This document shows, piece after piece, positions 59,030-64,000 of a stretch of 64,000 nt of DNA. The first letter of the stretch is position 1. Every line of letters begins with the position of its first letter. A program made the translations under genes and the position numbers. Under the pieces are notes generated by a model. It searched no databases. It saw only the letters and a list, made by a program, of their open reading frames with translations, and was not told the DNA's origin. Source of the stretch: Megalobrama amblycephala (Eukaryota; Chordata; Actinopteri; Cypriniformes; Xenocyprididae); assembly GCF_018812025.1 (NCBI RefSeq), contig NC_063054.1, positions 33,087,065 through 33,151,064 on the forward strand, written 5' to 3'.

Positions 59030-59640
59030 AGGTGCTAAAGAGGATGTTTTGTTTTATACATTTTTGCAATATTACTTGAAACTGTCTTTACTAACTGATA
59101 AAAGACTATTTATTAGGTGCACTAAAAGGAATAATATTAATATACATCATCTGTGCACGAGGTAGGGCCTTAAAAACATCAGCCAATCGTTTACGCGATC
59201 ATCGCGTCAACGATTGGCCCTCTGGCTTGTCAATCACTGCCATGACGTTCCTTGTGAAAGACGTGCGCGGATTGGCCCTCTGGCTTGTCAATAACTGCCA
59301 TGACGTTCCTTGTGTGAAACGTGCGAGACGTGCGCTCCAGTAACTTTCCACACTCCACAGGCGCCGCATGCAATGTTTTTGTCAGGAGACAGGAGTAACA
59401 ACTGCAGATTATGAGTTTCCTGCAGTGAGTCCGACATAATGAATCCACTAACACGACACAGCGAATGCCGGTGGTAAATACTCGTGTTCCAATACTCGTG
59501 CACGATTTTTGGGAGGCGTTCCCTCGAAATGAGCTGTGAAGGAGGGGAGGAGGGGGGTTGTTCTTACGCATGCGCTCATTTCAAAAACTCACTAACAGTC
59601 TTTGGTTTCTCAGTCGACGAAAAGATCCTCTGTAGCACCT
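59030..59640. mobile_element. TTAA element with AGGTGCTA ends
   Basis: AGGTGCTAAAGAGGAT at the left is inverted as ATCCTCTGTAGCACCT at the right (15 of 16 bases). TTAA lies at 59026-59029 and 59641-59644. The interior contains a tandem duplication of about 63 bp (gattggccctctggcttgtc, 59210-59335). There is no clear coding sequence, although the 113-codon minus frame at 59230-59571 lies inside. Confidence 0.88.
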
Positions 59641-59644
59641 TTAA

Positions 59645-60065
59645 AGGATTAGTCCACTTTTAAATACACTTTTCCTGATAAATTTACTCACCCCCATGTC
59701 ATCCAAGATGTTCATGTCTTTCTTTCATCAGTCGAAAAGAAATGAAGGTTTTTTGAGGAAAACATTCCAGGATTTTTCTCCTTACAGTGGATTTCAATGG
59801 CTACCAACAGATTGAAGGTCAAAATTACAGTTTCAGTGCAGCTTCAAGGGCTTTAAACGATACCAGATGAGTAATGAGGGTCTTATCTAGCGAATCGATC
59901 GGTCATTTAAAAAAAAAAAATACAACCGTTTATGCTTTATAAACAAAATATCGCCTTGAACGTACTTTCCGCTTCCGCATTCTTCATAACGCTTACGCTG
60001 AATGTTCTACGCCTTCCCTATTCTACTTACGGAAAGAACGTGGCGCCAGTTTTGTTTTTTTCCGT
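59645..60065 (+). mobile_element. TTAA element, left end (AGGATTAGTCCAC)
   Basis: AGGATTAGTCCACTTTTAAATAC follows the same TTAA that ends the previous element. The landmark tttactcacccccatgtcatc resembles the copy at 23497. The right terminus is not found; the sequence fades into an AT-rich tract at 60066-60260. Confidence 0.7.
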
Positions 60066-60260
60066 AACTTGAATATATATAAATGTATTTTAAAACTATA
60101 TTATAAAAATTTAAATGATATTTTATAATATAAATGAAATTGTATATATATATTTTATTAATTATCAATTTATCAATTAATATATTACAATTATTATATA
60201 TTATTGATATTTATTAATGTATATTAATAAATATTACATATAATATTTATAATATCAGTG

Positions 60261-62102
60261 TACATACACATTGATTTACATATACAACATCAACGTTAAG
60301 ATGAAGATAGACTTTATTCATTTTTACATAAAGTATTCGTACGCAAGTAAGTAGATGGTAACATTTGGGGTTTATTGGATTTTTTAGTACCTGTAATAGT
60401 CATTCTATCAAGTTTTTGTAACTTTTTTTCTCCTCCATAATGCATCATTTTAATTGACAAGCTTAGCGAAACTGTAGTTTGAAGCATGCAAACATTGCAC
60501 ACAAAGACTGCATACAAACTCATTATTTCAAGCACGCTTCTCTGAGCGAGCCGTCGGGGAGACACATCCAAGCGGCCCCTGCCAAATTGGCCCACTCTCT
60601 TTGTTCTACTCCAGTGACCAAGGAGTTGTGTCTGCAGTTTCGGTAAACACGGCCACACGCTACAGAAAGTGGGCAGGGAATGTGTGCTTTCAGAATAACG
60701 AGAGGGCAACAAGAGCAGCTGCCTGTCAGTCGCCCCTTGCCCACGAGCTCCGGCCAAACAATGATGCTCATCTTTTACAGTCCGACAACGTAGAAGCTGT
60801 CATCTTACAACAGCCTTGGTAAAGTGAAACTTGCTTTTCTCATTTCCTTCCCTTCCTGTCATCTCTTCTCACCTCTTCTGTGTACCTTGTAGCTGTCGTG
60901 ACCCTCTTGCTCTGTTCAAATTGGATTTAAGCCATGAAGATGCAGAACTGGAGAACGACTATGGAAGGAAATCAGTCTTCTCTTTCTCTCTTTATAATCA
61001 CAACTACATCACTTTTTACCGGTGCAGACATAATGTGGTTTCCTGTACTAATGCGGCCAGGCAGTTATTAATTACTCGGGTCTAATGCTGATGGCTGACA
61101 GAAATGTTTCAAGCGACAGCGTTTTGCTCTGCCGTGCGTTATTAAGCCCGATTCATATTATGGCAATTCCAGAACACTGCGCTCCGCTGATCAGAGGCAA
61201 TATTAAATACACCTTGTCTAACTTTTAATAAATTTAGAAAGCTTTCAGAGCCAGCCAATCCTCCGAGGAACCTTTGAAAATGGAACAACGCTATCATTTT
61301 TTGATCCCAGTGGGTATTTCTTTTGTATTGTAAAATAATTGTTTTTTTCTGATGCATCTGTTTGTTTCATATATAGTTTTCTGAGGTGTTCACACACCAA
61401 TTTCATTGTATAAATGGCCTTTTGATACCGTACTGTATCAAGTAAGCCGCATTAGTATCAAGTTCGCTGATATTGAAAGATAAAATTGAAAGCCTTCCAA
61501 AGCATGGTAGAAACAGTGTACCAGAATAGCCCGTCTACCCAGTGTGAGGATGCAAACCGAGTCAGAATAGGTCTTGTTCCAGCAGGGTCGTGTCTGCCCA
61601 GCATATGGCTCTCTCTCCCATTGTTTCAGGAATAGAAAACAAATGCAATTGCGTGCCAGAATTCTTCTTACCAATCTGTCAGCTCTGCGCCATGGCTGCC
61701 AAGTGGACGCTGGCAAAGAGAAATGAGTGCGTGGCAATAACGGTTATAATCACAAAAAAAAGCTGAAAACATTTGCTGTGAGGGAAGTGGTAGGAAAATA
61801 GAGGAAATCATGTGTGAAAACTGCACTTGTTTTTTTCAGCTGCTTTGCCTTTGTTCAGACCTCAGATTTGGTGCTGTCCTAAATAGCGCCCTCAAACCAT
61901 TTTGGTGATGAAATGCTAAATTGACTGATGGCCATTTGTTTATTGTCTGTATAATTGTTCTAGAAACAGAAACATAACAATTTACATTGCACACACAGTC
62001 ACAATTTACATGGTATGCATAATTTTTGTTGTTATGCCTTTGCCGAAATTATTTATATTCATCCAGTCTACAACATGAAGATATTTATATCATTAGATAT
62101 TA
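60261..62102. other. Long unique-looking stretch of intron 2
   Basis: No repeat ends are recognised. Two parts look non-random: 60520-60800 is GC-balanced (ccgtcggggagacacatcc, gccccttgcccacgagc), and 61080-61300 has dense mixed motifs (tcagaggcaatattaaatac). They could be conserved non-coding elements. No exon-3 sequence of slc35f1 (expected to start with codons for G-E/D-x-N-L-L) was found. The 147-codon minus frame at 60314-60757 has no recognised domain. Confidence 0.4.
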
Positions 62103-62107
62103 GATAT

Positions 62108-62460
62108 TGTCATGATTACTAGTGAGAGTGCCCTAATCGGGCACTAGAGGGCACTCCTACCCGGACTCTTGTTTTCACCCCTTGGACTGCATTTCCCATA
62201 ACACACTTCCCGGACTCCTGTTTCATTGCACCCAGCTGTTTTGTGTTTGCTCATCAGTGTCTGTCTATTTATACTTGGTTTGTTTCTGCTTTTGTTATCG
62301 TGGTTTCATTTCATGTCACCGGCTTCCATTTGTGTTTGGCTTTATTTTGTATGGACTGTTCTGTGGACTTTGACCCTCGCCTGCCTGGATTATGTGTATT
62401 GGATTACCCCATTAAAGCTGCACTTGGATCTTACCTTCTTGTCTCTGTGCTTACGTGACA
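62108..62460 (+). mobile_element. Solo LTR with 5-bp target duplication
   Basis: The element starts TGTCATGATTAC and ends CTTACGTGACA, with short TGTCA/TGACA inverted ends. It is flanked by the perfect 5-bp duplication GATAT (62103-62107 and 62461-62465). Inside are a TATA-like atttatacttgg (about 62269) and a polyadenylation-type ATTAAA (62411). No primer-binding site or internal coding sequence adjoins it, so recombination between two LTRs is likely. The retroelement family is not determined. Confidence 0.85.
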
Positions 62461-62465
62461 GATAT

Positions 62466-62703
62466 TTATATTTGTCTGTACAAATTTAAGTAAGGAATAA
62501 TTGACAATGGGCCGTTGAATTATTAGAAAATATTGCACACCCGAGGTAGAGAGAGAGAGATGAAGTGTGTGTGAATTACTTGGGTCTGTGTGTCTCTCAA
62601 CAGTGTTTAGCAACAGCTTCTCTACTAATAGCGAAACTGTAAGTTTTTCTGCTTCAAGAACAGTGGCGTTATTACCTCGCTTGTGAGAAATGTCATGTAG
62701 CTT
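62466..62703. other. Short intron 2 spacer
   Basis: A short (GA)n run lies at 62548-62560. Nothing else is recognised. Confidence 0.5.
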
Positions 62704-62707
62704 TTAA

Positions 62708-63475
62708 AGGGCACCTATTATGCCCCTTCTATAAGATGTAATATAAGTCTCTGGTGTCCCCAGAATGTATCTGTGAAGTCTTAAAATACCCCACAGATCA
62801 TTTATTATAGCTTGTCAAATTTGCCCCTATTTGGGTGTGAGCAAAAACATGCCGTTTTTGTGTGTCTCTTTAAATGCAAATGAGCTGCTCCTGCCTTTCC
62901 AGAAGAGGGCGGAGCTTTAACAGCTTGTTCTTGGGTTGCTCAACAGCAAAGCTGGAGAATCTCACGCAGCCAAAATGACGATTGATTCATCCTTATGTTA
63001 TTTAAACTGGAGTCGACACTGATGGAGAGACTCAGGAAGAAGTTACAACTTTTAGAATGCAACTGGAGATTTCTGAATGGTTAGTGGATACATTTATGTA
63101 GTTGCTGTGGAGTTCAACTCATCGACTAGCATGTGCCGTCATGTTAATCTTTTGTGCAAATCCAGCATTGGATTGACCCTTGTTTGTGAAGCAGTCCGGC
63201 GTAAAATGACAGCATGCCAACAACACTCTACTTCAACAACTCTTCCTCTTTGTTGCGTGTTCTCGGGGGCAGGGCTTATGTAAATTTTGAGGTTTGTGAT
63301 GTCACCAACACGGGAAGAAGCTCGTTGTAGTCCCTACCAGTCGTTTGTTGTAGTCTTTAAAAAGCAATTTCTGTGAAAGAAATATCTCCCTTTGCATTGA
63401 ACTTTGAGCATCATAACTTTGCAGATGTTGTTTATGCTCAAACAGCAACATTACACACTTAAAAATCATAATTAT
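62708..63475. mobile_element. T2/Kolobok-like element with AGGGCACCTATTATG left end
   Basis: TTAA (62704-62707) precedes AGGGCACCTATTATGCCCC. The left region shares ataagtct..ggtgtccc and atgtatctgtgaagt with the element at 10018. The right part (ctccctttgcattgaacttt, ctcaaacagcaacattacac) is the inverse of 58890-59029. The right terminus is worn (ends near ttaaaaatcataattatc). There is no coding sequence. Confidence 0.7.
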
Positions 63476-64000
63476 CATAATCATAATTAAGGACTCACTT
63501 TAAGTTGCTAACCTATTTTGCTGATAAAATTGTCAGAGCAGCGCTGACAACACGTGTGTGTCCGTACTGTATTTCTGTGCATTTCCGTACATAATAAAAT
63601 GGAATTTTATGGCAAAAAAAACCAAAAAAAAACATGGAAATAATTTGTTGTTTTGTCATCACGCTGCTGGCATTTTTAAACAAGTGGTGTTCCCATTGAA
63701 AACATATTATAAAAAATATGCTGATGTTAGAAAAAAAAAACACTTTGGTTGACACAAGCTCAACTGGTGGCCTAAGACCACCAGTCTCTGCCATTTAGGA
63801 CAGGGTCTACTGCAGGTGTAGAGTTCCATTATACTCTGTGCCTTTTGGCCTTGAGCTGTGAAGAGCCACGCCCCCTCACATTCATCACTGCCATAATCTG
63901 ACATTAGAGGCTTGTACAACTTGTACAGCAATTGTTACTCTCTCCTACAGAGCTGCATTCAATAAGATAATTAATCATTTTGATGTGATACCCCTGATAT
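63476..64000. other. Right edge, intron 2, no feature recognised
   Basis: A-rich runs lie near 63617-63632 and 63731-63740. No exon or repeat terminus is recognised before the window ends. Confidence 0.5.

Noticed and set aside
60314..60757. 147-codon minus-strand gene
   Set aside because: No recognisable domain is present, and overlapping frames of similar length occur on both strands because the region is GC-balanced.

Overview
This window is vertebrate nuclear DNA, most likely from a cyprinid fish. The evidence is the gene it carries, the very low coding density (about 286 coding bases in 64 kb), the abundant (TA)n, (GATA)n and (GACA)n runs, and many interspersed repeats of types I know from zebrafish and carp relatives. 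These include elements with TTAA-AGGGATAGTTCACCC ends, TACACTACCGTTCAAAAG ends and TGTGACCCTGGACCAC ends, plus an L2-like LINE tail. I cannot name the species.

Only one host gene is supported. It is the 5' part of slc35f1 (solute carrier family 35 member F1) on the + strand. Exon 1 (4960-5069) carries the start codon and encodes the cytosolic N-terminus. Exon 2 (53897-54072) encodes the first two predicted membrane segments. The splice phases match (exon 1 ends in phase 2, exon 2 supplies the third base of an Arg codon), and exon 2 ends one base into the next codon, as expected for the Gly that follows in the family. Intron 1 is 48.8 kb. Intron 2 runs off the right edge after at least 9.9 kb, and exons 3 onward are not in the window.

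Layout: 1-1403 is a GATA/GACA/GACG satellite block with a higher-order period of about 0.63 kb. Nested fold-back transposons follow (2435-3995). The putative promoter and 5'UTR with short upstream ORFs lie at 4600-4959. Intron 1 is a mosaic of DNA transposons and their non-autonomous derivatives: TTAA-flanked T2/Kolobok-like elements, TA-flanked fold-back elements, hAT-like elements, Tc1 transposase remnants, a piggyBac-like relic, an L2-like LINE broken by a later insertion, and an inverted-repeat element holding a 60/65-bp minisatellite. Near its middle (37404-38307) is a large palindrome built from a regular ladder of GATATC and ACTAGT hexamers. Intron 2 holds a 1.1-kb TTAA element with divergent THAP-type and P2X7-like coding exons, hAT ends, a chain of TTAA insertions sharing target sites, and a solo LTR with a perfect 5-bp target duplication.

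The two exons belong to one transporter gene. Nothing else in the window works with it as a pathway. The rest is a record of transposition, with a few unique stretches that may hold regulatory elements of slc35f1. Family names for repeats rest on terminal sequence, target-site duplications and remembered motifs, not on a database search.
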